This document shows, piece by piece, positions 33,867 through 43,980 of a DNA stretch of 64,000 nucleotides; within the stretch, counting starts at the first letter, position 1; each line of letters begins with the position of its first letter. A model generated the notes under the pieces. It ran no database searches. It saw only the letters and a list, made by a program, of their open reading frames with translations, and was not told where the DNA came from. This DNA is from an uncultured Pelagibacteraceae bacterium. Lineage in GTDB: Bacteria > Pseudomonadota > Alphaproteobacteria > Pelagibacterales > Pelagibacteraceae. The stretch lies in contig CACFWD010000001.1 in NCBI GenBank assembly GCA_902569975.1, positions 93,961-157,960 of the forward strand, written 5' to 3'. A program made the position numbers and the translations under genes.

Positions 33867-34358
33867 ATGAATACAAATAAGATTCTTAAAGTATCAATCG
33901 TCATGGGCAGTCAATCTGACTACAAAATCATGAAACGATGTGAAAAAATATTAAAAAGTTTGGGTGTTTTATTTGAAAGTAGGATAATTTCTGCTCACAG
34001 AACTCCTAAAAGAATGTTTGAATATGCATTAAATGTAGAAAAAAATAATATTGGAGTCATAATCGCAGGAGCGGGTGGTTCAGCACACTTGCCTGGAATG
34101 ATTGCTTCTTTGACAACAATACCTGTTTTAGGTGTGCCAGTTGAGAGTAAAAAATTAAAAGGATTAGATAGCTTATTATCAATAGCTCAAATGCCTAAAG
34201 GTATTCCAGTCGGAACTCTTGCTATAGGTGAAGATGGAGCGGTAAATGCAGCACTACTTGCTGCATCAATATTAGCAAACAATAATTATAAGATTAAAAA
34301 AAAATTAAAACGTTGGAGAATTTCTCAAACTAAATCTGTTAAGAAAAATCCTAAATAA
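33867..34358 (+). CDS. purE: N5-carboxyaminoimidazole ribonucleotide mutase PurE
   Basis: A 163-residue class I PurE in purine synthesis. MGSQSD (13-18), SAHRTPKRM and AGAGGSAHLPGMIASLT are the active-site loops, with the catalytic His in SAHRTP. A C-terminal lysine-rich tail extends beyond the core. It overlaps purK by one base. Confidence 0.95.
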   Translation: MNTNKILKVSIVMGSQSDYKIMKRCEKILKSLGVLFESRIISAHRTPKRMFEYALNVEKNNIGVIIAGAGGSAHLPGMIASLTTIPVLGVPVESKKLKGLDSLLSIAQMPKGIPVGTLAIGEDGAVNAALLAASILANNNYKIKKKLKRWRISQTKSVKKNPK

Positions 34359-35404
34359 TGTCTAAAATTACTCTTGGCATAATTGGAGGTGGTCAACTTG
34401 GAAGTATGCTATCAGTTGCTGCAAAAAAATTAAATATCAAAACTGTAGTTTACTCTGATGACGAAAAAGCTCCGGCTCAAAATTTTTCTGATGAATTTAT
34501 TTTTGCATCATACATCGATAAAGAAAAAGTTTATGATTTTGCTAAAAGAGTAGATGTTATTACTTATGAATTTGAAAATATTCCATTTGAAACTTTAAAT
34601 GAACTTAGTAAATTAAAAACTGTTTTACCAAAACCTTCCGTAAATCGATTAATTCAGCATCGATTAGCTGAAAAAGATTTTGTTAACAAACTAAATATTA
34701 GAACTACAAGATATGTGCATATTAAAAATAAAGATGATTTACTCCCATTAGAAGATTTTTTGCCAGGTATTCTTAAAACAACTACTATGGGATATGACGG
34801 TAAAGGACAGTTCCCAATCCAAAACATAAATATGATTGATTCATTAAATATAGACTTCGATAATGAATATATTTTGGAAAAATTAGTAAAATTAAAAAAA
34901 GAAATTTCTGTAATAATAACTCGATTTAGTAATAATAAATATGAAGTTTACGAACCGATAGAAAATACTCATGAGAACCAAATCTTAAAATACTCTAAAA
35001 TTCCAGCACTAATAAGTGAAAAAATTTTTAATCAGTCTAAAGAATGGGCAATTTTAATTGCTGAAGAATTAAAATATATTGGCACATTGTGTGTGGAATT
35101 TTTTATTGATCGAAATGATAATTTATATGTAAATGAAATAGCGCCAAGAGTACACAACTCAGGACATTTGACTATTAACGCATTTAATGTAAGTCAATTT
35201 GAAAATCATATAAGAGCAGTCTGCTCTTTAGAGCAAATCCCTATAAAAAAATTATCTAATGCAGTAATGATTAATCTTATTGGAGATCAAATTATTCCAT
35301 ATCGGAATAATCTCAAACTTAATGATAATCAATTTTTTTTTGACTATCTTAAAAAAGATATTAAAAAAAATAGAAAGATGGGTCATTTAACAACTTTAAA
35401 ATAA
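34358..35404 (+). CDS. purK: 5-(carboxyamino)imidazole ribonucleotide synthase PurK
   Basis: A 348-residue ATP-grasp enzyme using ATP and bicarbonate on AIR. LGIIGGGQLGSMLSVAAK starts the preATP domain; ILKTTTMGYDGKGQ is the phosphate loop, and NEIAPRVHNSGHLTINAF is the catalytic metal-binding segment. Paired with purE as usual. Confidence 0.95.
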   Translation: MSKITLGIIGGGQLGSMLSVAAKKLNIKTVVYSDDEKAPAQNFSDEFIFASYIDKEKVYDFAKRVDVITYEFENIPFETLNELSKLKTVLPKPSVNRLIQHRLAEKDFVNKLNIRTTRYVHIKNKDDLLPLEDFLPGILKTTTMGYDGKGQFPIQNINMIDSLNIDFDNEYILEKLVKLKKEISVIITRFSNNKYEVYEPIENTHENQILKYSKIPALISEKIFNQSKEWAILIAEELKYIGTLCVEFFIDRNDNLYVNEIAPRVHNSGHLTINAFNVSQFENHIRAVCSLEQIPIKKLSNAVMINLIGDQIIPYRNNLKLNDNQFFFDYLKKDIKKNRKMGHLTTLK

Positions 35405-35872
35405 ATGCTTAAATCAATTGAAGGAAATTTTGACCATCCTGAGGTAAATCAACTTCTAAAAAAACATTTTATTGAATTAAGAGCAGCCTCGCCTGAAGGA
35501 AGTGCTCATGTTTTAGATATTCCTGGCCTAATGGTGCCTTCAATCAAATTTTGGAGTTTATGGAAAAAAGATCAACTAATGGGTTGTGGTGCTTTAAAAT
35601 TTCTAGATGAAAAGCATGGTGAATTTAAATCTATCAGGACTCATGATAATTTTAGAGGCAAAGGTTATGGAAAAAAAATAATCAATCACTTAATTAATGA
35701 GGCTAAAAAGCTAAATATTAAAAGAATAAGTATAGAAACGGGCTCAGGGAGTTTTTTTAAACCAGCTAGAAAATTATTTGATAATTGTGGATTTAAACCA
35801 TGTGCACCTTTTGCTCACTATAAAGAAGATATTAATTCACTTTATTTAACTAAATTATTAGAAAATGATTAA
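35405..35872 (+). CDS. GNAT family N-acetyltransferase
   Basis: A 155-residue acetyltransferase. MGCGALKFLDEKHGEFKSI followed by the acetyl-CoA loop RGKGYGKKIINHLINEAK is the GNAT core, and ISIETGSGSFFKPARKLF the last strand-helix. It resembles YsnE-type enzymes. The start follows the purK stop directly. Substrate unknown. Confidence 0.85.
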   Translation: MLKSIEGNFDHPEVNQLLKKHFIELRAASPEGSAHVLDIPGLMVPSIKFWSLWKKDQLMGCGALKFLDEKHGEFKSIRTHDNFRGKGYGKKIINHLINEAKKLNIKRISIETGSGSFFKPARKLFDNCGFKPCAPFAHYKEDINSLYLTKLLEND

Positions 35873-35902
35873 AATTATATGATTATTAATCAATCAATTT
35901 AG

Positions 35903-35957
35903 TTGACAAAACTAATAATTTTCTAAAGAAAGCCAGTGTTACTTAATTATAAGTAAT
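35903..35957 (+). promoter_or_regulatory. Promoter and 5' UTR elements of the cold-shock gene
   Basis: A consensus TTGACA at 35903-35908 is followed 15-16 nt later by TAAAGA; downstream TTACTTA-ATTA-TAAGTAA at 35940-35957 can form a 7-bp hairpin 32 nt before the start codon. Long structured leaders are normal for csp mRNAs. The -10 box is poor, so the promoter call is tentative. Confidence 0.4.
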
Positions 35958-35989
35958 AAATTAACATAATAAAAAGTAAGAAGATAAAT

Positions 35990-36196
35990 ATGAGTCTACA
36001 AGGTAAAGTTAAGTGGTTCAATCCAACCAAAGGTTTTGGTTTTATTGAAAGAGAAGATAAGGAAAAAGATGTGTTTGTACATGTTTCAGCAGTAAGAGAT
36101 GCTGGTATGAATGGTTTAGAGGAGGGTCAAGCTTTGACTTTCGATGTTGAAGATGGTCCAAAAGGTCCTTCAGCAGTTAACTTAAAAACTGCATAA
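35990..36196 (+). CDS. Cold-shock protein (CspA family)
   Basis: A 68-residue single OB-fold RNA chaperone. [19 protein letters not shown] holds RNP1 and [10 protein letters not shown] holds RNP2; length is typical. It is monocistronic with a 117-nt leader and its own terminator hairpin downstream. Confidence 0.97.
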   Translation: MSLQGKVKWFNPTKGFGFIEREDKEKDVFVHVSAVRDAGMNGLEEGQALTFDVEDGPKGPSAVNLKTA

Positions 36197-36231
36197 TTTT
36201 CATTATATAATTTATTGGCTATAAATAATTT

Positions 36232-36262
36232 AAAGTTTTCTATATAGAACTTATTTTTTTTT
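36232..36262 (+). terminator. Rho-independent terminator of the cold-shock gene
   Basis: AAAGTTTTCTATATAGAACTT folds into a hairpin (AAGTT with AACTT around a TCTA/TAGA inner stem) and is followed by ATTTTTTTTT. Outer bases ATTGGCTA (36214-36221) and TAGCCAAT (36264-36271) add a long-range 8-bp pairing around it. It lies 36 nt after the csp stop. Confidence 0.7.
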
Positions 36263-36297
36263 GTAGCCAATACACTATTCTTTAATATATTAAAAAA

Positions 36298-37044
36298 ATG
36301 ATTGGTATTCTTGGTGGGATGGGAACTCAAGCAGGTCTTGATTTCTGTAATAAACTTGCAATCTTAAACAGGGGTAAAATTGACCAAGAGTATCCTTTGT
36401 TTTTACTTTATAATAAAGCAAATATTCCTGGAAGACCTGAGTCGATTGGAGTTCAAACTGGAAGTTTATCTAACAGATTAATTAATAAAAAAAGTAAAAA
36501 GAAATATCTTTTAGTATTAAAAAGTTTATTAGAAGGTTGCCAATTACTCAAAAAAAGTAAATCTAAATTTATTGTGATACCCTGTAATACTGCGCACTAT
36601 TGGTACGATGATTTAAAGAAAAAAATTAAGTTACCTATAATCAATATGCCAAAAGAAGTATTTAAACATACACTAAAAAAATGTAAAAAAAATTCGACTA
36701 TTGGTTTGCTTGCAACAGAGGGAACTTTGAGAACTGGTGTATATAATAAATTTTTTGATAAAAAATATAACTTAATTATTCCAAATCCTTTACTTCAAAA
36801 AAAATCAGTAAATAAAGCTATTAAACTTGTGAAAATGGGAGATGTTAAAACTGCAAATAAAATTATAAAACCTGCAATTAATTTTTTAATAAAACAAAAA
36901 TGTAAAAAAATTATTCTTGGATGTACAGAACTGCCAATTGCAATATTTGCCTTTAAATCATTTAAAAAAATTAAAACTTCAAAAATTTTTCTAGATCCAA
37001 ACTTGATATTAGCCCATGCAGCTATGAAGAAATATAAAAAATAA
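36298..37044 (+). CDS. Aspartate/glutamate racemase family protein
   Basis: A 248-residue racemase. MIGILGGMGTQAGLDFC begins the fold, VIPCNTAHYWYDDL carries the first catalytic Cys and LGCTELPIAIF the second, so both bases are present. YgeA/RacX-like enzymes act on aspartate or other amino acids. It follows the csp terminator and precedes a hypothetical gene by 3 nt. Confidence 0.87.
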   Translation: MIGILGGMGTQAGLDFCNKLAILNRGKIDQEYPLFLLYNKANIPGRPESIGVQTGSLSNRLINKKSKKKYLLVLKSLLEGCQLLKKSKSKFIVIPCNTAHYWYDDLKKKIKLPIINMPKEVFKHTLKKCKKNSTIGLLATEGTLRTGVYNKFFDKKYNLIIPNPLLQKKSVNKAIKLVKMGDVKTANKIIKPAINFLIKQKCKKIILGCTELPIAIFAFKSFKKIKTSKIFLDPNLILAHAAMKKYKK

Positions 37045-37047
37045 TTA

Positions 37048-37485
37048 ATGTCATCCAAGGAAAAACCATATGTATTAATTGTAGCTGAGTTAATTTATTT
37101 AGAAGTCTGTAAATTAAAAAAAGAAAATCAATATTTGAACAATATAGATGCTATTGAAGCTTTTATAGGCTCCAAGACTTATAAACATGTAAGTTCTGGA
37201 AAATTCCATGATGAATGGTTTGTTGAATTAAAGAAAAATAAATTTATTGATGCAAAAACAAAAAAAAAGATACCAGAAGAAACAATAAGATTATTACAAG
37301 TCCAGAAAGATGTTATCATAAAACAATTAATTCAATTTCCAGATTTATATTTTGCTAAAAGTCATTATCCTTTAGAATTATCTCAAAGAGCTTTTAACCA
37401 TCTGTGGAGAATGTGTGAAAGTTACGAACTATGGTGTAAGGAAACTGGGCAAGAAAAATTAATCTATTTAAATATTATTGAATAA
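37048..37485 (+). CDS. Hypothetical protein, 145 residues
   Basis: A soluble, mostly helical, lysine-rich protein starting MSSKEKPYVLIVAELIY. Notable blocks are NNIDAIEAFIGSKTYKHVSSGKFHDEW (in its DAIEAFIGSKTY core) and AFNHLWRMCESYELWCKETG. No family recognised. It starts 3 nt after the racemase and overlaps the convergent small protein by 11 nt. Confidence 0.65.
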   Translation: MSSKEKPYVLIVAELIYLEVCKLKKENQYLNNIDAIEAFIGSKTYKHVSSGKFHDEWFVELKKNKFIDAKTKKKIPEETIRLLQVQKDVIIKQLIQFPDLYFAKSHYPLELSQRAFNHLWRMCESYELWCKETGQEKLIYLNIIE

Positions 37486-37789
37486 TATTTTCTAGATTAA
37501 GTTTTTTTCTTGTCATCTTAATTCTTTTTTCAACCAATATTCTTAATTGTTCGTTAATTTGATTTTGTTGATTCTTTTTATCTATTTCTTGTTTGACCAA
37601 CATTAACGAATTTTTTCCAGTTTTTTTTTTTATACTTTGGTCAATTATAAATTGTGCACTTGCTTTGTAAATATTACCTGATGTAATTGCTGTAAGACCT
37701 GGGCCAAGTATAGAGAAGATTGGAATAAAACCTGTTAAAAAGAAAAACGAAATCAACAACGCGAAAATTTTAACAAACCTAAGATTCAT
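37475..37789 (-). CDS. Hypothetical membrane-anchored protein, 104 residues
   Basis: An N-terminal hydrophobic segment (about 7-37) including FIPIFSILGPGLTAITSGN, then a long charged helix likely to form a coiled coil (KQEIDKKNQQNQINEQL). No family is recognised. It is isolated, convergent with the previous gene and divergent from the EamA gene. Confidence 0.6.
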   Translation of the reverse strand: MNLRFVKIFALLISFFFLTGFIPIFSILGPGLTAITSGNIYKASAQFIIDQSIKKKTGKNSLMLVKQEIDKKNQQNQINEQLRILVEKRIKMTRKKLNLENIIQ

Positions 37790-37892
37790 AATTAAAATTT
37801 AGGTGATTTATTGGCCAAATACTATTAGTAATTAGTCCATTTTAGGCATCGAATTATTTGATTTTAGCTGATTTTTAAGTTTATAAAATACA

Positions 37893-38741
37893 ATGATAAG
37901 AATATTTCCTTTAATTTTTGTTCTTTTATGGTCCTCAGCTTTTATAACAACTAAACCTTTAATTGATAATAGTGACCCTTTTTCAGCTCTTGCTTTTAGA
38001 TTTTCAATTGTGACATTAGGTTTTTTAATTTTTTCGCTTTATTCAAATCAAAGAATTTTAATTGATAAAAAAAAATTTATTGAGTCTTTTTTCAGTGGAG
38101 TTCTTTTTCATGGAATATATTTAGGTGGAGTTTTCTATTCTATATCAATAGGTATGCCAACAGGTATTGCTGCTTTAATTGTTACTCTTCAGCCAATTTT
38201 AACTAATGCTTTAAGTGGACCAATTCTTAAGGAAAAAGTGACTTATAAACAATGGATTGGTGTTTTGCTGGGTTTTTCAGGAGCTGCTCTTGTTCTTGGA
38301 TTTGATATTGGATCAAAAATTCCATTGTTGGGCTTGGTAGCTACTATAATTGCTTTAATTGCAATTACATCTTCAACTATTTGGCAAAAAAAACTTAGTA
38401 ATAATTTACCTTTATCAGTAAGTAATATGTATCAAGCTTTAGGAGGAGTAACTTTTCATATTATTATAATTATTTTTTTTGCAAAACCATACATTAATTT
38501 TTCACAATCATTTATAATAGCAATGAGTCATCAAATATTTTTAGTGTCATTTGGTGCATTTACAATATTAATGTATTTAATTAAAAATAATTCAGCAAGT
38601 AAAACAGTTTCTATATTTTTTTTAATTCCAACAACTTCTGCTTTAATGGCTTGGCTATTTTTAAATGAAAATTTGACCACATTAGATATTTTTGGTTTTT
38701 TAATAACTACTTTGGGTGTTTACATTGCAACACGAGATTAA
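37893..38741 (+). CDS. EamA/DMT-family transporter
   Basis: A 282-residue protein with ten predicted helices in two EamA repeats. The first repeat starts PLIFVLLWSSAFITTKPLID and ends GIAALIVTLQPILTNALSG; the second ends ALMAWLFLNENLTTLDIFGF. Likely an exporter of metabolites or amino acids; substrate unknown. It ends 9 nt from the convergent soxG. Confidence 0.88.
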   Translation: MIRIFPLIFVLLWSSAFITTKPLIDNSDPFSALAFRFSIVTLGFLIFSLYSNQRILIDKKKFIESFFSGVLFHGIYLGGVFYSISIGMPTGIAALIVTLQPILTNALSGPILKEKVTYKQWIGVLLGFSGAALVLGFDIGSKIPLLGLVATIIALIAITSSTIWQKKLSNNLPLSVSNMYQALGGVTFHIIIIIFFAKPYINFSQSFIIAMSHQIFLVSFGAFTILMYLIKNNSASKTVSIFFLIPTTSALMAWLFLNENLTTLDIFGFLITTLGVYIATRD

Positions 38742-38750
38742 GGAAAATGA

Positions 38751-39338
38751 TTAAATTGAGAAATATCCAAATTCTAGAGATGAGTCTGTAACAGAGTGAT
38801 ATAATGACTCACCAAAACTTCTAAGAGCAAATAATCTTAGCTTGTCTGGGTTATCATCGATCATATCAATTGTGAGAGCTAAACCGTTGTAGGTAGAATT
38901 AATTGAATTATTTTTTTTTAGTAAATTAAAATTATATGGACATCCTTTTTTCAAAACTTCTATTACATCTTTTCCTTCAATTTCAATAATAGCTCTTGAA
39001 TGTGATAAATCTGTTACAGCAAAGTCAGTATCTTTAAACTTATCTGATATATTTTTTGTTAAATCTTTTTTTGTTGAAACTAAAAGCCAGTTTTTTGGTC
39101 CATTCCACAAAATCCTAGTAGTTTCATTGAGCACTACAGTTAAAGGTTCATTTTTCAATTTTAAACCATCAATATCAATACCATCAAAGGGAACTGAAGA
39201 ATTTTTGTACTGAACTATTTGAACTATTAGTAAATTTTTGATTTCAGATATTTTTAGTAAATCATTTTCATTTTTACCATCATAATCTCCAAATTTACCT
39301 TTTGTATGAACATTTGATAAAGCTGAAATTAATGTCAT
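38751..39338 (-). CDS. soxG: Sarcosine oxidase / N-methylglutamate dehydrogenase gamma subunit
   Basis: A 195-residue SoxG-type protein with a reduced GcvT-like fold; [16 protein letters not shown] and [16 protein letters not shown] are the family blocks. It completes the heterotetramer with SoxB, SoxD and SoxA and overlaps soxA by 4 nt. In methylamine users the same architecture forms MgdD, so the assignment depends on substrate. Confidence 0.85.
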   Translation of the reverse strand: MTLISALSNVHTKGKFGDYDGKNENDLLKISEIKNLLIVQIVQYKNSSVPFDGIDIDGLKLKNEPLTVVLNETTRILWNGPKNWLLVSTKKDLTKNISDKFKDTDFAVTDLSHSRAIIEIEGKDVIEVLKKGCPYNFNLLKKNNSINSTYNGLALTIDMIDDNPDKLRLFALRSFGESLYHSVTDSSLEFGYFSI

Positions 39339-42331
39339 GATCTAACTCTTTCACCTTTTGGGTCTACATAATGTGATGAAACAATCTCAACTGGTATTAC
39401 TTTATTTTTAAGTGGTGACATCGCAAAAAGCTTTTGACCAATCATGTTTTTTCCATCTTTCATAATTGCTAAAGAAAAAGGGTTATCGTATTCAACACTC
39501 CAACATGAAGCTGAAATATGACCTAATTTTGGATTTGGTAATTTTGCTTTATCATCTTTAACTAAATGAGAGCCTTCTGGTATACTTGTTTGTTTATCTA
39601 ATGGAACTACGCCTACAATTCTTTGTCTATCTTCAGCAGTAAATGCAGATCGTTGTAATGATCTTTTTCCAATAAAATCTTTCTTTTTGCTTATAAGCCC
39701 ATCTAAACCGTTATCATATGGAATTGTTCTTCCATCGAGCTCTGAACCAGCCACATGACCCATTTCTATTCTTAATGTTGATAATGCTTCAGTTCCATAT
39801 GGTTGAATTTTAAATTCTTGACCCACTTCTATTATTTTTTCCCACATAAAGTTTCCATTGTCAGACTCAACATTCACTTCATAAGCAAGTTCACCAGAAA
39901 ATGAAATCCTGAAAATTCTAGCTTTTATTCCAAATAAATCTCCTTCAATGAAACCCATAAATGGAAGTCCTTCATTTGATACGTCTATTTTTGGAAATAG
40001 TTTTTGCAGTAAATCTCTTGATTTAGGTCCGGCAATTGCTGCCCCAGCCCACTGCTCAGTTGTTGATACCACATTTACATTTAGCTCTGGCCATACTAAT
40101 TGTAAGTAATACTCTAAGTGAGAAAGAACATTTGCAGCTTGAGCTGTAGTTGTTGTCATATGATAATGATTTTCTGAAATTCTAGTTGTTGTTCCATCAT
40201 CCATAACAATTCCATCTTCTCTCAACATCACGCCATATCTAGCCTTACCAACTGGTAACTTCAACCAAGCGTTAGTATAGACTCTATTTAAAAATTCAGC
40301 TGCATCAGGACCTTTAACATCTATTTTTCCTAAAGTTGTTACATCGCAAACTCCAACATTTGACCTTACATTTTTTGCTTCTCTTTTAGATGCCTCGAAT
40401 AAACTTTCGTCTCCATTTTTATAATATCGAGGTCTCAACCAAACTCCAGCATCCACAAACACTGCATTATGTTTCTCATGCCATAAATGCATTGGTGATT
40501 TTCTAGTTGGTTTTGAATGTTTGCCAACTTCTCTTCCTACAATTGCTCCGATAGATACTGGTGTGTAGGGTGGTCTAAAAGTAGTGTGACCGACTGATGG
40601 AACGACTTTATTCTCAATTTCTGACACAAGTTGAAGACCATTTAGATTGCTCGTTTTACCTTGATCAGTTGCCATACCAAGGGTCGTATATCTTTTTACA
40701 TGTTCAATTGATCGATAACCTTCTCTTAAAGCTATTTCTATATCAGAAACTGCTACATCGTTTTGGAAATCTAAAAATCTTTTATAATTTTTACCCTTAG
40801 GTAATGGTACGCACCAAAACTTATCATGTTGTGAAGATTTTTTTTCAACAACATTTGGCACAGAAATTTTTTTATCAGTTTTAGTTATTTTTTTTGATAA
40901 CTCATTTCCTGCCTCAAATGATGTTTTAAGAGTTTGTTCTAAAGAAAATATACCATTAGCAGCCCCAAGAGTAGTTTCATTTTGTTTTGACTTTCCAGGA
41001 ACAAAGGCATCAATTTCATCTTTAAATTGAGTTTTATTTCCTGATTGAGATGCTAAATGAATTGTTGGTGTCCAAAAACCTGAGACACATATACAGTCAC
41101 ATTTAAATCTTTCTATTTTTCCAAGCTGTCTTTTATCCTCTGATATACTTGCAATATCAGCTGATTTAACTTTTTTATAACCTTTAGCTGCAACAACAAC
41201 ATAAGAATATTTTATATCTATTCCAAGATCTCTCGCTTCATCAACTATCTCTGAATTAGGATTTTTTCTGGTGTCTAAAACAACTGGATCTACACCGTTT
41301 TTTTTAAATTCGATTGCTGTTTCATATCCGCTATCATTATTTGTAAATACTAATGGTTTTTTTCCAACTAAAACACCGTAAACTTTTAAATATTCTTTTG
41401 CAGCTGAGGATAACATAACTCCAGGAGTATCATTGTTACCAAAAACTATTGGTCTTTCAATTGATCCTGACGAAATTAAAACTTCTTTTGCTCTTATGTA
41501 CCAAAGTCTTTTATTTGGATGATATTTTTTGGTTTTTGGTAAATGATCACTAACTTTTTCAGACATCACTAACATGTTATGATCGTAGTAACCAAAAATT
41601 TGAGATCTATTTTTTACTGTAACATTTGGCATTTCTTTAAGCTCTGAGATAATACTCTCAGACCAATCTTTTCCTGACTGGTTACCAATATTAACATCGC
41701 TAGTAAGTAAAGTTCCACCAAATCTAGGTTTGTCTTCTGCTAAAATAACTTTAGCTCCATTCTTCGCTGCAGCATATGCGCTTGCCAGTCCTGATGGTCC
41801 AGATCCGGTAATTAATAAATCACAATAATCATATTTGTGTTCATATCTCTCTTTATCGTGTTTAGTTGAAGCTACACCTAAACCTGCAGCTTTTCTTATA
41901 AATGGTTCATAAACTCTATACCAAAAGCTTTTTGGCCACATAAATGTTTTATAATAAAACCCTGCTGGCAAGAAGATTTTCAAAAAATTATTAATTGCAC
42001 CAATATCAAAATTAACACTTGGCCAACAATTAACACTTTTTGCCTCGAGTCCATCAAAAAGTTCTTGCTCAGTAGCTTTTATATTTGGTTCTGTTTCACC
42101 ATTTCTATAAAGCTGAACTATTGCATAAGGTTCATCAACGCCTGCACCAAAAAATCCTCTGGGTCTATGATATTTAAAACTTCTTCCTACTAAATGAACT
42201 CCATTCGCCAGTAAGGCTGATGCTAATGTGTCACCTTCAAAACCAAAATAAGACTTACCATTAAATTTAAATGATAGTTTTTTATCTCTATTAATTAGTC
42301 CACCATTTTTAAGTCGAAAATTTTGGGTCAT
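39335..42331 (-). CDS. soxA: Sarcosine oxidase / N-methylglutamate dehydrogenase alpha subunit
   Basis: A 998-residue subunit. N-terminal Fer2-like domain (about 15-110, [18 protein letters not shown]), NAD/FAD domain with [18 protein letters not shown] (about 172-190), and C-terminal GcvT domain (about 610-990) with [23 protein letters not shown] blocks (here [19 protein letters not shown]). It binds THF and forms methylene-THF from the C1 unit released in SoxB. Starts directly at the end of soxD. Confidence 0.9.
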   Translation of the reverse strand: MTQNFRLKNGGLINRDKKLSFKFNGKSYFGFEGDTLASALLANGVHLVGRSFKYHRPRGFFGAGVDEPYAIVQLYRNGETEPNIKATEQELFDGLEAKSVNCWPSVNFDIGAINNFLKIFLPAGFYYKTFMWPKSFWYRVYEPFIRKAAGLGVASTKHDKERYEHKYDYCDLLITGSGPSGLASAYAAAKNGAKVILAEDKPRFGGTLLTSDVNIGNQSGKDWSESIISELKEMPNVTVKNRSQIFGYYDHNMLVMSEKVSDHLPKTKKYHPNKRLWYIRAKEVLISSGSIERPIVFGNNDTPGVMLSSAAKEYLKVYGVLVGKKPLVFTNNDSGYETAIEFKKNGVDPVVLDTRKNPNSEIVDEARDLGIDIKYSYVVVAAKGYKKVKSADIASISEDKRQLGKIERFKCDCICVSGFWTPTIHLASQSGNKTQFKDEIDAFVPGKSKQNETTLGAANGIFSLEQTLKTSFEAGNELSKKITKTDKKISVPNVVEKKSSQHDKFWCVPLPKGKNYKRFLDFQNDVAVSDIEIALREGYRSIEHVKRYTTLGMATDQGKTSNLNGLQLVSEIENKVVPSVGHTTFRPPYTPVSIGAIVGREVGKHSKPTRKSPMHLWHEKHNAVFVDAGVWLRPRYYKNGDESLFEASKREAKNVRSNVGVCDVTTLGKIDVKGPDAAEFLNRVYTNAWLKLPVGKARYGVMLREDGIVMDDGTTTRISENHYHMTTTTAQAANVLSHLEYYLQLVWPELNVNVVSTTEQWAGAAIAGPKSRDLLQKLFPKIDVSNEGLPFMGFIEGDLFGIKARIFRISFSGELAYEVNVESDNGNFMWEKIIEVGQEFKIQPYGTEALSTLRIEMGHVAGSELDGRTIPYDNGLDGLISKKKDFIGKRSLQRSAFTAEDRQRIVGVVPLDKQTSIPEGSHLVKDDKAKLPNPKLGHISASCWSVEYDNPFSLAIMKDGKNMIGQKLFAMSPLKNKVIPVEIVSSHYVDPKGERVRS

Positions 42332-42600
42332 TAGGCAACTTCCTCGTCAGCCTTAAATGTTCTAAATATTTCATGAGTTGAAGTATCCCTCTCAACTTTG
42401 ATCCACTGCCTACACCCAGAGATATGTTGCCAAAGCTCCAAATGTTTTCCTCTTAAGCTTTTTCTATTATAAACAAAATTGTCCCATTCTTGATCAGAAA
42501 CTTCTTTGTTTAGTAATGGTCTTTTTACACTTGCATCTCCACCATAAGAAAATTCATTTTGAGATCTCATTCCACAATGTGGGCAATTAATATAAAGCAT
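42331..42600 (-). CDS. soxD: Sarcosine oxidase / N-methylglutamate dehydrogenase delta subunit
   Basis: An 89-residue zinc-binding subunit. Candidate ligands Cys6 and Cys9 (NCPHCG) and His59 and Cys63 (HISGCRQW) fit the SoxD zinc site. Sits between soxB and soxA with no spare bases, as in other sox operons. Confidence 0.92.
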   Translation of the reverse strand: MLYINCPHCGMRSQNEFSYGGDASVKRPLLNKEVSDQEWDNFVYNRKSLRGKHLELWQHISGCRQWIKVERDTSTHEIFRTFKADEEVA

Positions 42601-43857
42601 CTAAGATATCCAAGTCTTAGTACCAAGCCCTTTTTCATCAATAAGATGACCTGTATTAAATCTATTTAAACTATAACCTGCATTTAATTCGTGAACTCTA
42701 TCTTGCGCAATAGTATGTGCAAATGTCCAACCAGATGCAGGTGTAGCTTTGAATCCTCCATAACACCAACCACAATTTAAATATAAACCTTCAATATGAG
42801 TTTTATCAATAATGGGTGAACCATCCATTGACATATCCATAATACCACCCCAAGTTCTGAGCATTTTTAATTTGCTTAAAAAAGGCATCATTGCTATTCC
42901 TTCAGTTAAGACATGCTGCAACGTTGGCAAGTTTCCTCTTTGAGCATAACTATTATATCCATCCAAATCTCCACCCATTACCATTTCACCTTTATCGGAT
43001 TGACTAATATAAAAATGCCCTGCACCAAAAGTTACTACATTATCTAAGACTGGTTTAACTGGCTCAGAAACACAGGCTTGTAAAAGATGAGTTTCAATTG
43101 GTAGTGTCATATTTAATTTTTCAGCCAAAATATTAGTGCTACCGGCAACACATAACCCAATTTTTTTTGCTTTAATATCTCCCCTAGATGTTCTTACTCC
43201 ATTTATTTTTCCTGCTGAAACATCAAATCCTGTTACTTCACAGTTTTGAATTATGTCTACCCCCATAGAGTCAGCCTGACGTGCATAACCCCAGGCAACA
43301 GCATCATGTCTAGCAGTTCCTGCACTTGGTTGCATTAAACCACCAAAAATTGGAAATCTCACATTTTCTGAAAAATCAGCCATCGGAATAATTTCTTTCA
43401 CTTGTTCTCTATTTAAAAGTACTGCATCGATACCATTTAGTCTCATAGAGTTACCTCTTCTAGCGTATACGTTCATCTGTGCATCAGAGTGTGCTAAATT
43501 AATAATTCCTCGAGGAGAAAACATTACATTGTAATTCAAGTCTTGACTCATTCTTCTCCATAAATCCATTCCAAATTCACTGAATAAACCATTGTCGTCA
43601 TACATATAATTAGATCGTATAATTGTTGTATTACGACCAACATTTCCTCCACCAATCCAGCCTTTTTCTATAATTGCAACATTTGTAATATTATGCTCTT
43701 TTGCTAGATAGTAGGCCGTTGCCAAGCCATGCCCTCCACCTCCAATAATAACTACATCGTACTCTTTTTTTGGTGAGGGATCTTTCCAAGCTAAATCCCA
43801 TTTTTCATGATTAGAGAGGGCGTTCTTAATTAAATTGAATACTGAATATTTTTGCAT
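42601..43857 (-). CDS. soxB: Sarcosine oxidase / N-methylglutamate dehydrogenase beta subunit
   Basis: A 418-residue flavoprotein carrying the amine-oxidising site. YDVVIIGGGGHGLATAYYLA (33-52) binds FAD; AGTARHDAVAWGYARQA has the His placed like the FMN-linking residue of heterotetrameric sarcosine oxidase; LNCGWCYGGFKATPASG closes the site. First gene of the minus-strand operon BDAG, divergent from fhs across 123 bp. SoxB and MgdA are close homologues; the nearby mgs/gmaS genes make an N-methylglutamate role possible. Confidence 0.88.
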   Translation of the reverse strand: MQKYSVFNLIKNALSNHEKWDLAWKDPSPKKEYDVVIIGGGGHGLATAYYLAKEHNITNVAIIEKGWIGGGNVGRNTTIIRSNYMYDDNGLFSEFGMDLWRRMSQDLNYNVMFSPRGIINLAHSDAQMNVYARRGNSMRLNGIDAVLLNREQVKEIIPMADFSENVRFPIFGGLMQPSAGTARHDAVAWGYARQADSMGVDIIQNCEVTGFDVSAGKINGVRTSRGDIKAKKIGLCVAGSTNILAEKLNMTLPIETHLLQACVSEPVKPVLDNVVTFGAGHFYISQSDKGEMVMGGDLDGYNSYAQRGNLPTLQHVLTEGIAMMPFLSKLKMLRTWGGIMDMSMDGSPIIDKTHIEGLYLNCGWCYGGFKATPASGWTFAHTIAQDRVHELNAGYSLNRFNTGHLIDEKGLGTKTWIS

Positions 43858-43980
43858 GTCAGAATTTTATAATAATGAGTATAAATAGTTCGTATTTTTT
43901 TTATATATAATTTTTAGATATTTCCAAAGGCTTTAAAAAGAGATACTAATCTTCAACTCTAAAATTAAAAAGGACTATCA

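Noticed and set aside
36127..36330. Minus-strand ORF over the csp 3' end
   Set aside because: Antisense to csp and its terminator; no protein features.
43858..43980. Glycine riboswitch or other C1-related riboswitch upstream of fhs
   Set aside because: No conserved glycine, SAM or THF aptamer blocks are seen in the 123-bp gap.
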